The notes below the pieces were generated by a model. The model made no database searches. It saw nothing but the letters and a program-made list of their open reading frames with translations, and had not been told where the DNA came from. The translations under genes and the position numbers were made by a program. Shown piece after piece: positions 8,981 through 16,564 of a stretch of 33,025 nucleotides of DNA; position 1 is the stretch's first letter, and each line of letters starts with the position of its first letter. The stretch is from Synechococcus sp. Tobar12-5m-g. Its GTDB lineage: Bacteria; Cyanobacteriota; Cyanobacteriia; PCC-6307; Cyanobiaceae. The stretch lies in the NCBI RefSeq assembly GCF_024345415.1, contig NZ_JAGQBB010000026.1, positions 1 to 33,025 of the forward strand. Reading direction: 5' to 3'.

Positions 8981-10393
8981 TCATGAAGAAGCCTGAAGTG
9001 ATGGTGTTTGGTCGGCTGGGGATCGGGCCGCTCCGCCGCCAGCCAGCCAGGTGCGGGCCTGGGCGAGGAAGCCCGACCAGTCGAGCCGTTCCGCCTCCGC
9101 CGCCCGGGCGACCAGCAAAGGCGCCTGTCGGCGCAGCTCGGCCAGATCGGTCTCCGGCAGGCCGCTGCTCAGGGCCATCACATCGGCCATCGCCCGGGCC
9201 ACCACCCGGGTGAGGTAGGCCGCGCTCAGGGCCTGCAGGGCGCTGCCCACCAGCCAGGTGCTGGCCTCAAGCCGCATCAGGGTGAGCAGGGCCTGGCTGC
9301 TCCACTCCGCCACGCCGAGGGCCAGGGCCGCCTTGGCCAGTTCCAGGGCGGCTTCCCGCAGCTGGTCGGCTCCCCAGGGGCAATCCCACAGGCGGGCCAT
9401 CTCCTGGAGCATCACCCCATTGGCAACGGCCAGGACCAGCAGATCCAGGCTGGGCAGGGGGGCGACCACCACCGACGCGGCCACCAGCCACTGGGTGCGC
9501 TGCACGAGTGGCCTCAGCCGCTGGCGGCGCAGCACCTCCAGCTCCCGCTGCCAATCGAGGTGCAGGGTTTCGAGGCAGCGCAGATCGGTGGCGATCAATT
9601 GCTGCTGCCCGCCGCCCTGCAGATGCTGGCGCAGGGGCTCCAGGGTGTGGTGCAGCTCACGGGCCGCCCCCCCCCAGAACAGCAGGCGATCTCCCAGCCG
9701 GGCCGGCAGCTGGGCGCGGAGCTCGGCCTCTTGCGCAAGGCGCCGCTCGCCGTCGGCAGGGTCGCTGGTCACCAGCAGCCAGACGGGCTGCTGGGCCGGC
9801 AGGCTGTCGAGCCAGCGCAGATCGGCGCCCCCCAGGCTGGAGCCAAGGCAGTACAGAAGTTGGTCGGATTCGGCGAACGGGGCGGGCCATCGCCAGTTCG
9901 GGCTGGAGGCAGGCAGGGGATGGCCCCAGTGCAGGGCCAGGGGAAGGGCTCCCCGCAGGGCCGCCAACAGTACCGGCTGCAGGCTTGGTGATGGCAGGGT
10001 CACCCCCACCACGGCCAGCTCCAGCTGCCGCCGATCCTGGCGCCGCCGCAGGCGCTCGAGGCGCTCGCGACGGCTGCGCTGGGCCGGGGTGGACCGATGC
10101 TCCCCGGCGGGGCCGGCCGCTTCAAGCCGCTCGAACTGGAGCAGAAGCCCGTCGCAGCGACGGAACCAGGCCTCACAGGTCTGGGGCAGGGCGGGGCACA
10201 TGGTTCGTCGGCCACGGCAGAGCCACCACCAGCCACCGGCCATCGCCCCCACCAGGAGGGCTCCGGAACCCGGCCCGTGCAATGCCTCCGTCACCAGCCA
10301 GCCCCCCGCCAGCAGGCCGGCGGCGGGAAGCCAGGGAATCGGCCAGCGGCCCGGCGCGGCGGCGGCCTGGTCGGAGCGGGAGAGGGGTGCCAA
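8981..10393 (-). CDS. Membrane protein, degenerate GTPase plus DUF697 region
   Basis: A 470-residue protein. Two hydrophobic segments lie near the N-terminus (about residues 20-62), followed by an Arg-rich linker. Residues about 125-275 look like a GTPase-type alpha/beta fold without a Walker A GxxxxGKS. The VWLLVTSDPAD strand sits where a base-specificity motif would be. A C-terminal DUF697 (YcjF-like) membrane region follows, containing VVVAPLPSLDLLVLAVANGVMLQEMARLW. The apparent start at 10393 is a TTG with no clear Shine-Dalgarno; the first ATG (about residue 50) would drop the first membrane segment, so the start is uncertain. It lies about 165 nt upstream of psbA on the same strand. Function unknown; the DUF697 call is by motif resemblance. 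Confidence 0.65.
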   Translation of the reverse strand: MAPLSRSDQAAAAPGRWPIPWLPAAGLLAGGWLVTEALHGPGSGALLVGAMAGGWWWLCRGRRTMCPALPQTCEAWFRRCDGLLLQFERLEAAGPAGEHRSTPAQRSRRERLERLRRRQDRRQLELAVVGVTLPSPSLQPVLLAALRGALPLALHWGHPLPASSPNWRWPAPFAESDQLLYCLGSSLGGADLRWLDSLPAQQPVWLLVTSDPADGERRLAQEAELRAQLPARLGDRLLFWGGAARELHHTLEPLRQHLQGGGQQQLIATDLRCLETLHLDWQRELEVLRRQRLRPLVQRTQWLVAASVVVAPLPSLDLLVLAVANGVMLQEMARLWDCPWGADQLREAALELAKAALALGVAEWSSQALLTLMRLEASTWLVGSALQALSAAYLTRVVARAMADVMALSSGLPETDLAELRRQAPLLVARAAEAERLDWSGFLAQARTWLAGGGAARSPADQTPSLQASS

Positions 10394-10512
10394 GGCGGGC
10401 GGGCAAGGGTGCCAGTGGGGATCCGGCGGGGCCGACCCAGGTGAGCATCTCTAGCTCAGCTGCGCCTTTCTGCCCAGGCCATCCATAAATTGGGGTGGAT
10501 CCCGCCCTCGGC

Positions 10513-11451
10513 ATGGCCATCTCCACCCCGCCAGGGAGCGCCTCCCCTTCGAGCGACAGCCGGGCGGAGGTGAATCGGGTGTTGCTCACTGCCCTGGCGG
10601 TGAATGTGCTGATGAGCCTGCTGAAGCTGGTGGTGGGGCTGATGAGCGGCTCGTTGGCGGTGCTGGCCGATGCGATGCACAGCGCCACCGATGGCCTCTC
10701 CAGCCTGCTGGGACTGATCACCAACGGGCTCTCCGATCCGAAGCCTGACCGCGACCATCCCTACGGCCACCACAAGTACGAAGGGGTGGGCGCCCTGGCG
10801 ATCGCCGCCTTCATCTTTTTCGCCTCCTTCGAAATTCTCCAGACGGCCACCCAACGGCTCATCAACGGTTTCGCCCCGCTGCGCATCGGCAGGCTGGAGC
10901 TGCTGCTGCTGTTGCTGGCCCTGGCCTGCAACGTGCTGCTGGCGGCCTACGAGCGGCGGGAGGGCAACCGGCTCGGCAGCCGCCTGCTCCTGGCCGATGC
11001 CATGCACACCACCAGCGACATCTGGACCACCTTGATGGTGCTGGTGGGCCTGGCCGGGGTGCTGCTGCTGGGGATGAACTGGCTCGACGTGGCGGTGGCC
11101 GTGCCCCTCGCCCTGCTGCTGGTGCGGGCCTGCTGGCAGGTGCTCAGCTCCAACCTGCCCTGGCTGGTGGACCAGATCGCCATTGCCCCGGAGGCGATCC
11201 ATGCCGTGGCGATGGCGGTGCCGGGGGTGCTGAACTGCCACGACATCGCCAGCCGCGGTGTGCTGGGACAGCAGGTGTTCATCGACATGCACATGGTGGT
11301 GGCCGCCAACGACCTGCCCACGGCCCACCGGGTGACTGAGCTGGTGGAGGAGCACCTGGAGGCCCGTTTCGGGCCGGTGCGCTGCACGATCCACCTGGAG
11401 CCCAGCGAATATGCCAGCTCCGACATCACCTTCCGGGGTGTCCATGGTTGA
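10513..11451 (+). CDS. Cation diffusion facilitator metal exporter
   Basis: Proton-coupled divalent-metal exporter of the CDF family in the cytoplasmic membrane. The 312-residue protein has about six hydrophobic segments and both metal-binding helices. The first is ADAMHSATD (His56, Asp60) in helix 2 and the second is ADAMHTTSD (His165, Asp169) in helix 5. DHPYGHHKYEGVGALAI, typical of the family, lies in the loop after helix 2, and a cytoplasmic ferredoxin-like domain forms the C-terminus (about 215-300). His/Asp in both helices is the pattern common in Zn-type CDFs, so Zn is the likely main substrate, but this is inference. I prefer the ATG at 10513 over a GTG six codons upstream. Its last 8 nt overlap the next gene. 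Confidence 0.9.
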   Translation: MAISTPPGSASPSSDSRAEVNRVLLTALAVNVLMSLLKLVVGLMSGSLAVLADAMHSATDGLSSLLGLITNGLSDPKPDRDHPYGHHKYEGVGALAIAAFIFFASFEILQTATQRLINGFAPLRIGRLELLLLLLALACNVLLAAYERREGNRLGSRLLLADAMHTTSDIWTTLMVLVGLAGVLLLGMNWLDVAVAVPLALLLVRACWQVLSSNLPWLVDQIAIAPEAIHAVAMAVPGVLNCHDIASRGVLGQQVFIDMHMVVAANDLPTAHRVTELVEEHLEARFGPVRCTIHLEPSEYASSDITFRGVHG

Positions 11452-11968
11452 GACCAGCCGCTGGGGGACCCTGACCCCCCGCCAGAGGGTTCTGCTGGCC
11501 CAGCAGTGGCACGGCCTGCAACGGCAGACCGCCTGGCACGGCCAGCTGCCGGTGCTGCTGCTCAACCGCTGCTGGTTGCGGCTGGAGGTGGCGCCGGTGG
11601 CCGATCTGGCCCGGCTGCTGCCTCCAGACAGCACCGCCGAGGCCCCGGAGCTGGCCCGCTTCCGGGGGCTGCGGCACGACGGCATCGATCCGGCGCTAGC
11701 CGAAACCCTCTGCTGGCGAGAGTTCGGCCCCCAGGCCTGCCAGGCGGCCCTGCGACGCTATTGGGAGGCCCGGGACCGTGGCAACCACGGCTGGACCCTG
11801 GCGTCCTATCTGGCCTTCCTGGCCCGCTACCGGGCGGTGTTCGAGCGGCCGGGGCGGCGACCGCTTCCCCTGGTGGTGCTGGCCCGCAGCTCCCAGCCGG
11901 ACCCGCACCAGCTGCACTGGCTGCCTGACCCCGGCGCCGTTGATGCGGCAAACTTGCCCCCGGATTGA
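11444..11968 (+). CDS. Unrecognised protein overlapping the CDF gene
   Basis: A 174-residue protein that I do not recognise. It starts at the ATG at 11444, inside the last 8 nt of the CDF gene, which suggests coupled translation. The sequence is rich in Leu, Arg and Trp, with no signal peptide or clear membrane segment. RYWEARDRGNHGWTLASYLAFLARYRAVFERP reads as a helical pair. A proline-rich stretch (PGRRPLPLVVLARSSQPDPHQ) leads to the C-terminus. GC content and codon use match the neighbours. The next gene begins 12 nt later. Confidence 0.7.
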   Translation: MVETSRWGTLTPRQRVLLAQQWHGLQRQTAWHGQLPVLLLNRCWLRLEVAPVADLARLLPPDSTAEAPELARFRGLRHDGIDPALAETLCWREFGPQACQAALRRYWEARDRGNHGWTLASYLAFLARYRAVFERPGRRPLPLVVLARSSQPDPHQLHWLPDPGAVDAANLPPD

Positions 11969-11980
11969 AGGGGTGCGGCC

Positions 11981-12664
11981 ATGGCCGAACAGAGCAACAC
12001 CGAGATGACCGAAACGGGCGAGGTGGCGGCGGTCCCAGGGATCTCCCCGGAGCCGGAACTGTCGAGCGAGGCGGAGCCTTCGCCCGACTCCCGGCCCGCC
12101 GCCGGCAGCGAGCGGGGCCGCCCAACCGGCGCAGGTCGCGAGAGGGGGCGCGAGGGCGGACGGGAGGTCGGGGGCTTCCGGATCCGACTGAGTGAAAACG
12201 AGCAGCGGGCCGCCCAGCTGGTGCAGGAGAGCTTTCAGTTGCGCTCCACCGTGGCCGCCCTGGGCTTCTCGATCCGCACCGTGGCCCAGTTGCTGGAGCA
12301 GGGCAAGCTCGATGAGCTGGTGGTTCAACAGAGGGCCCAGGGTGGCGGCCGCCCGGAGGTGTCCCGGGACCCGTCCCGCGAGGCTACCCCGGTGCGCCGG
12401 CTGGAGCGGGGCGAACGCCGCGGCGACACCAGGGGCGAGACAAGGGGTGATGCCCGGGGCGGCGAGCGGCGCGGCGGCCGGCCCGATCCCTTCGCCCGCC
12501 CCAGCCGTCCCCAGCCCGCCCCACCCGAGCCGCTGCCCCTTGATGACACCCCTCTGGTGGAGGTGGCACCACTGCTGGATCCGGCCCTGCTCGATCAAGG
12601 CCTTGGCGATCAAGCCGTGGCCGAGGAGCCGATCCTGCCGGTCACGATCGAACCGCAACCGTGA
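11981..12664 (+). CDS. Unrecognised protein with RGG-type repeats, coupled to trpS
   Basis: A 227-residue protein of unknown function. Three parts are visible. An acidic then Arg/Gly-rich N-terminus covers residues 1-65. A compact, probably helical core spans about 66-115 (FRIRLSENEQRAAQLVQESF and STVAALGFSIRTVAQLLEQG). A basic low-complexity segment at about 138-167 has many RG/RGG units (RRGDTRGETRGDARGGERRG), followed by a Pro-rich acidic tail. RGG-type segments often bind RNA, but that is an inference. Its stop overlaps the trpS start by 4 nt (GTGA), so the two genes are translationally coupled. Confidence 0.75.
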   Translation: MAEQSNTEMTETGEVAAVPGISPEPELSSEAEPSPDSRPAAGSERGRPTGAGRERGREGGREVGGFRIRLSENEQRAAQLVQESFQLRSTVAALGFSIRTVAQLLEQGKLDELVVQQRAQGGGRPEVSRDPSREATPVRRLERGERRGDTRGETRGDARGGERRGGRPDPFARPSRPQPAPPEPLPLDDTPLVEVAPLLDPALLDQGLGDQAVAEEPILPVTIEPQP

Positions 12665-13692
12665 GCGATCGCCCCAGGGTGCTCTCCGGGGTGCAGCCCA
12701 GTGGCGCCCTGCACCTGGGCAATTGGCTGGGGGCGATCCGCAACTGGGTGGCCCTGCAGGAGTCCCACGACACCTTTTTCTGTGTGGTGGATCTTCACGC
12801 GATCACCGTGCCCCACGATCCTGCCCGGCTGGCGGAGGACACGCTTCGCACAGCCGCCCTCTACCTGGCCTGCGGCATTGATCCGCAGCGCTCCACGGTG
12901 TTCGTGCAGAGCCAGGTCGCGGCCCACGCCGAGCTCACCTGGCTGCTGAATTGCCTCACGCCGTTGAACTGGCTGGAGCGGATGATCCAGTTCAAGGAGA
13001 AGGCTCTCAAGCAGGGCGACCAGGTGTCGGTGGGTCTGCTGGATTACCCGGTGCTGATGGCCGCTGACATCCTCCTCTACGACGCCGATCTGGTGCCGGT
13101 GGGTGAGGACCAGAAGCAGCACCTTGAGCTGGCCCGGGACATCGCCCAGCAGCGTGTCAACGCCCGCTTCGGCGCCAAGGGCCCCGATGGCGAGCCGATC
13201 CCGATTCTCAAGGTGCCCGAGCCGTTGATCCTCTCCGAGGGGGCCCGGGTGATGGGCCTCAGCGACGGCCGCAGCAAGATGAGCAAGAGCGACCCCAACG
13301 AGGGCTCCCGCCTCAACCTGCTCGATCCGCCCGAGCTGATCACCCGGAAGATCAAACGGGCCAAAACCGATGCGGTGCTCGGCCTGGAGTTCGGGAACGC
13401 TGAGCGCCCCGAGGCCGACAACCTGCTGGGGCTCTACGGGCTGCTGAGTGGCCAGAGCCGGGAGCAGGTGGCCGCAGCGTGCGCGGCGATGGGCTGGGGC
13501 CAGTTCAAGCCCCTGCTGGCCGAAGCGGCCGTGGAGGCGCTGCGGCCGCTGCAGGGGCGCTACGCCGAGATCCGCGCCGAGACGGGTTACCTCGATCAGG
13601 TGCTGCGGGAAGGGGGCGATCGGGCCTCTGCGGTGGCTGGGGCAACCCTGCAACGGGTCCGAGCTGCTCTGGGATTTCTGGCGGCAGGCTGA
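12661..13692 (+). CDS. trpS: Tryptophanyl-tRNA synthetase
   Basis: Class I aminoacyl-tRNA synthetase that charges tRNA-Trp. The 343-residue product has GVQPSGALHLGNWLGAI near the N-terminus (the HLGN form of the HIGH motif), the central DLHAIT and QVSVGLLDYPVLMAADILLYDADLVPVGEDQKQHLELARD blocks split across residues 110-160, and the SKMSKSDPNEGSRL signature (KMSKS) near 205. Length is normal for bacterial TrpRS. The start is a GTG at 12661 within the GTGA overlap with the upstream gene. A hairpin follows the stop. Confidence 0.96.
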   Translation: MSDRPRVLSGVQPSGALHLGNWLGAIRNWVALQESHDTFFCVVDLHAITVPHDPARLAEDTLRTAALYLACGIDPQRSTVFVQSQVAAHAELTWLLNCLTPLNWLERMIQFKEKALKQGDQVSVGLLDYPVLMAADILLYDADLVPVGEDQKQHLELARDIAQQRVNARFGAKGPDGEPIPILKVPEPLILSEGARVMGLSDGRSKMSKSDPNEGSRLNLLDPPELITRKIKRAKTDAVLGLEFGNAERPEADNLLGLYGLLSGQSREQVAAACAAMGWGQFKPLLAEAAVEALRPLQGRYAEIRAETGYLDQVLREGGDRASAVAGATLQRVRAALGFLAAG

Positions 13693-13706
13693 CCCTCATC
13701 AACCAG

Positions 13707-13734
13707 GCTGATCCTCAGCCGCGCTGAGATCAGC
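13707..13734 (+). terminator. Hairpin after trpS
   Basis: GCTGATCCTCAGC (13707-13719) can pair with GCTGAGATCAGC (13723-13734) with one bulged base and a 3-nt loop. It begins 15 nt after the trpS stop. There is no T-run behind it, so termination is plausible but not certain. The arm is part of a near-perfect 14-nt direct repeat (13685-13698 and 13705-13718, one mismatch). Confidence 0.5.
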
Positions 13735-13787
13735 TGTGCTGATCATTTGGCCGCGGAAAGGGGCCCCGGCAGTTCCCTCATGACCGA

Positions 13788-13808
13788 AGGATGCTTTCTA
13801 AGCATCCT
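13788..13808. other. Perfect 9-bp hairpin upstream of the GH104 gene
   Basis: AGGATGCTT (13788-13796) and AAGCATCCT (13800-13808) are perfect reverse complements around TCT. It lies between trpS and the lytic transglycosylase gene and could be a second transcript end or a leader structure. No T-run follows directly. Confidence 0.4.
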
Positions 13809-13854
13809 ACAGGACTTTTGTCAAGGGGGCCCTCGGGAGTCTTGCGCTCAAACG

Positions 13855-13900
13855 GTGTCGATAGACACAGTAAATGTCTGGATATCGATACACGTAGACA
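13855..13900. promoter_or_regulatory. TGTC/GACA inverted-repeat cluster before the GH104 start
   Basis: Directly upstream of the ATG at 13901 are GTGTC/GACAC (13855-13859 and 13864-13868), TGTCT (13875-13879) pairing with AGACA (13896-13900), and the perfect palindrome TATCGATA (13883-13890). The last AGACA abuts the start codon, so no Shine-Dalgarno is present there. The nested symmetric arrangement suggests operator sites. No regulator can be named. Confidence 0.35.
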
Positions 13901-14545
13901 ATGCCGTTATGGCCCCCCGGGGTTTTGTCGCTCCAACCGCTGAGCCTGTCGCTGCTGCTGGCGGGTCTGCCGCTGCTCTGCTCGTCCGCCGCGTCTGACC
14001 TGAGCCCGACCCCCAAGCCCGCCAGCGTGATCCTCCCCACAGCCAAGGGACCGGGCTTGTATGCGCTCACGCCCGAGCGCCGCGCCGCCCTCGAGACGAT
14101 CCGCTTTGCGGAGGGAACCTGGAGCGGCGGCAGCACGAAGGGCTATCGCATGTTGTACGGCGGGGGATCGTTCCAGAGCTTTGAGCGCCATCCCGACAGG
14201 GTGGTGGTGAAGCGGTATGCCAGTGCCGCCGCCGGGGCCTATCAATTCCTGCCGGGGACCTGGCAGGCGGCCCAGCGCCAGCTCGGCCTCTCCGGGTTCG
14301 GTCCCGCCAGCCAGGATCAGGCCGCCCTCCACCTGGTGGAGAGTCGCGGGGCCCTGGTGGACGTGGATCGGGGCGTGCTCTCCGACCGTGCGATCGATCG
14401 ACTGGCCCAGGAATGGGCGTCTTTCCCGACCGCCTCAGGCGGTAGCTCCTATGGACAACCCAGCAAGACGGTGACCCAGCTCCGCACATTCCACCGCGCA
14501 GCCTTGCGGCGCCACCAGCTCAGGCTTGGCGGCTCCCCAGCCTGA
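13901..14545 (+). CDS. Exported lambda-R-like lytic transglycosylase (GH104)
   Basis: A 214-residue protein with an N-terminal signal peptide (hydrophobic residues about 12-30, SSAAS cleavage region) and a domain resembling the phage lambda endolysin R (glycoside hydrolase family 104), which cleaves peptidoglycan. Matching blocks in order are TIRFAEGTW with candidate catalytic Glu71, GYRMLYGGGSFQSFERHPDRV, SAAAGAYQFLPGTWQ, LGLSGFGPASQDQAALHLVE, and DRAIDRLAQEWASFP with YGQPSK. Phage R has no signal peptide, so this looks like a domesticated, secreted version. There is no holin or phage gene nearby. It overlaps the convergent PEP-CTERM remnant by 26 nt. No Shine-Dalgarno is visible at the ATG, so the exact start is moderately uncertain. 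Confidence 0.85.
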   Translation: MPLWPPGVLSLQPLSLSLLLAGLPLLCSSAASDLSPTPKPASVILPTAKGPGLYALTPERRAALETIRFAEGTWSGGSTKGYRMLYGGGSFQSFERHPDRVVVKRYASAAAGAYQFLPGTWQAAQRQLGLSGFGPASQDQAALHLVESRGALVDVDRGVLSDRAIDRLAQEWASFPTASGGSSYGQPSKTVTQLRTFHRAALRRHQLRLGGSPA

Positions 14546-15113
14546 TCCTGCGACGTCGTTGGCGTGACCAGGCAAAGGTCATGGAGGCACCTGCCAGCGG
14601 CAGCGGGTCGGGCACCTGGATCGGAATGGCACCGCCAAGGTCACGAAAGGCGTTTCCATTCACGAGAGGCGTGACGAAGCCGGAATGGCTGTGGGCACAC
14701 CTGTGCTCGTCTTGATTTTTAACCATTGTCCACCCGCGTAGTTCTGGGTAAAATGGGCCTTGAAATCGGCGCTGAAGGAGAGTTGAAGGCTGGGGTTGCC
14801 CGTTTGATCTGGGTGTAGGTGGCGGTTGGGATTGGCGAGATCAATGGAGAAAAAAAACTCCCCCTGAGATGGCTCCATACAGAATGCCGGAAGCGGTCAA
14901 CAGCAATGTCGCCAAAAATGTTCTGGTACGCTGTGATTCCAGCAATCGTGAATTTTGTCTTGGTGCCAGCCGTGGGTGCAGAAGGAATCGAATAGTTCAA
15001 GGGGATTTTGGTGAGCGTAGTGCTCCCTTGAGTAAAGTACCAGTAGCTGTTGTTGCAATACACAGCATTAGCAGGTTAACTGGAGCCAATCACCCTTGGG
15101 AGGGCCACATTGA
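14520..15113 (-). pseudogene. PEP-CTERM protein, C-terminal part (IS5-disrupted)
   Basis: The minus strand encodes the C-terminal two thirds of a cyanobacterial PEP-CTERM surface or extracellular protein, spread over three frames. Reading downstream: NVALPRVIGSS, an in-frame TAA, then PANAVYCNNSYWYFTQGST, KFTIAGITAYQNIFGDIAVD. A frameshift near 14880 gives GEFFFSIDLANPNRH, PSLQLSFSADF and QNYAGGQWLKI. A second shift near 14700 gives GFVTPLVNG, DLGGAIP, and the sorting tail VPDPLPLAGASMTFAWSRQRRRR. The tail has the Pro-rich signal, hydrophobic helix and Arg cluster expected of PEP-CTERM (exosortase) substrates. It continues the fragment at 16565-16857; the IS5 element lies between them. Not functional as it stands. 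Confidence 0.72.
15110..15113. repeat. Left copy of putative IS5 target duplication (TTGA)
   Basis: TTGA here and at 16565-16568 flank the IS5 terminal repeats. Four bases is within the range for IS5-group elements. Because it is short, it supports but does not prove the boundary. Confidence 0.45.
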
Positions 15114-16564
15114 GGGAACCTCAAATAATTGAGTTACAGTCGCATTTTCAGGAATAAAGGCTATATTCTATACATCCTTATTTTACAACCATATGGGCCA
15201 GCGCGGTTTTTGGGATGAAGTATGACGGATGGAGAAGATCGAGGGAATGCAGTCCTCGTTACCTAGAATCAAAGAGCTTATTTCCTGGGAGTTCTTCCGC
15301 TTTCTGCTCGTGCAGGGCTATGCCCAAGATTGGAAGAGTAATGCTAGCCGCAAAGCTATTGACCCAGTAATGATGTTCAGGATGCTGGCACTTTAGCAGT
15401 TGTGCAACTTGAGCTACGAAGAGCTTGAATATCAGGTCAACCATCGTCGTTCGTTCGAAGAATAAATTGGTCTTTGAATTATGAATTCAAATTCAGATGC
15501 CAAGACAGTCTGATTCTTTAGGGAGAGACCGATGAATGCGGGAGCGATTGAGGGGCTGTTTCAGTTGTTTAATCAGTTGCTCTGTGAGGCTGGATATTAG
15601 CCCAGAGGAGGGCAGATCGATGATGCTACAATAAAATCCTTTCCAATCCATAGAAACACAAGTGAGGAGAATCAAGAGATGAATTCAGGTAATGTCCCTG
15701 ACTCATTCAAGGAGAGCCCAAACCACTTGCCCCAGAAGGATTTTGGCACACGGTGGGTGAAAAAGAATGACGTAAGTAACTACGGTTAGAAGAACAGTAT
15801 TAACATTGAAAGGCACATGAATTCATTCGCAAATATGATGTTACACTGACAAGTCTTCATGATTTTCAAATGCTGCTTGCCTTGTTTGACCATGAGAATG
15901 AGCAGAATTTCTTCTTTGCAGTCTCTGTCTATGCAGGCAACATATTTTAGGAGTTTCTTATAGCCGCTGGCTTCGAAAGCTTTTTCCATGAGAAGGGCCA
16001 AAAGAACAAGCCACTATCAGAGGCCAGCAAAGCATTCAACTCAGTAAAGTCCAGGATAAGAGCTCTAGTTGAACATGTCTTTAGTCAAATTGTCATCATA
16101 ATGAAAGGGAAGTATGCCCGTCTGATTTGCCTTCCACGAGTCAAGGCTTGGTGGGGACTTCGTAAACTTAGCTTCAATATTCGTCGGATTACGATGAATG
16201 CTGCGTGACTAGTCACTGCAATTGGGCAAGGGTTAATCATGTAAACATGACCTCTCTTGTAGCCGTTCAGGGGGTGGTTATGGCGTGTACGGCTCTCCGA
16301 AACGCCACCTGTCGTGCCTGTGGCTGGTCTGCAGGCGCGAAATGGGGCCAGTTGGGGCCATGGCGATGGGTCTTTAGATATCTTCAAATGACAGCCAGAG
16401 GAGCAGATCCATTGCACTGCAATGCATCTCAGTTTCATCCAGCCCCCTGATCGGGTACCCTCTCTTTAACCATGGACAAAGGTGGATGTGCAAGGACTCT
16501 CCCATGGTAGAATTATTTATTGCCTTCTATAAGCCGGCCAACATAGCAATTCTTCGAGGTGCCT
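15114..16564. mobile_element. Decayed IS5-family element inside PEP-CTERM gene
   Basis: About 1450 bp, clearly more AT-rich than its surroundings, holding a dead IS5-type transposase on the plus strand. The left end begins GGGAACCTCAAATAATTG. The reverse complement of the right end begins AGGCACCTCGAAGAATTG. These are imperfect terminal repeats with 14 of 18 positions identical. TTGA flanks both sides. The homology of the disrupted PEP-CTERM gene stops exactly at these ends (TPTLS at 16565 side, NVALP at 15113 side). The transposase ends at 16208, leaving about 350 nt of unexplained DNA before the right end, including the palindromes GTGACTAGTCAC (16205-16216) and TCATGTAAACATGA (16237-16250). 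The element cannot move on its own. Confidence 0.7.
15247..16208 (+). pseudogene. IS5-family transposase, multiple stops
   Basis: From the ATG at 15247, one frame reads ELISWEFFRFLL, then SNASRKAIDPVMMFRMLAL, a TAG, then LCNLSYEELEYQVNHRRSF, two stops, then DAKTV, a TGA where Trp is expected, FFRERPMNAGAIEGLFQLFN, a TAG, PRGGQIDDATI, and VKKNDVSNYG before another TAG. After one frameshift near 15820 it continues as HEFIRKYDVT, DFQMLLALFDHENEQ, VYAGNIF, a TAG, then FESFFHEKGQKNKPLSEASK, KSRIRALVEHVF, and AWWGLRKLSFNIRRITMNAA. These are the IS5-family blocks in order. The first catalytic Asp (IDDATI) and the Glu (VEHVF) remain. The second Asp, expected in the ADSAY-type motif, is Val here (AVSVYAG). 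Damage is mostly point nonsense changes, with a single frameshift. Confidence 0.82.

Noticed and set aside
10456-11685. 409-codon minus-strand reading opposite the CDF gene
   Set aside because: Gln/His/Gly-rich composition typical of an antisense shadow; the plus strand has both CDF metal motifs.
15259-15444. 61-codon minus-strand reading in the IS5 region
   Set aside because: It is antisense to the conserved N-terminal blocks of the transposase.
16085-16438. 117-codon minus-strand reading across the IS5 3' region
   Set aside because: It overlaps the antisense of the transposase end, has no recognisable domain, and its composition does not look like the neighbours.
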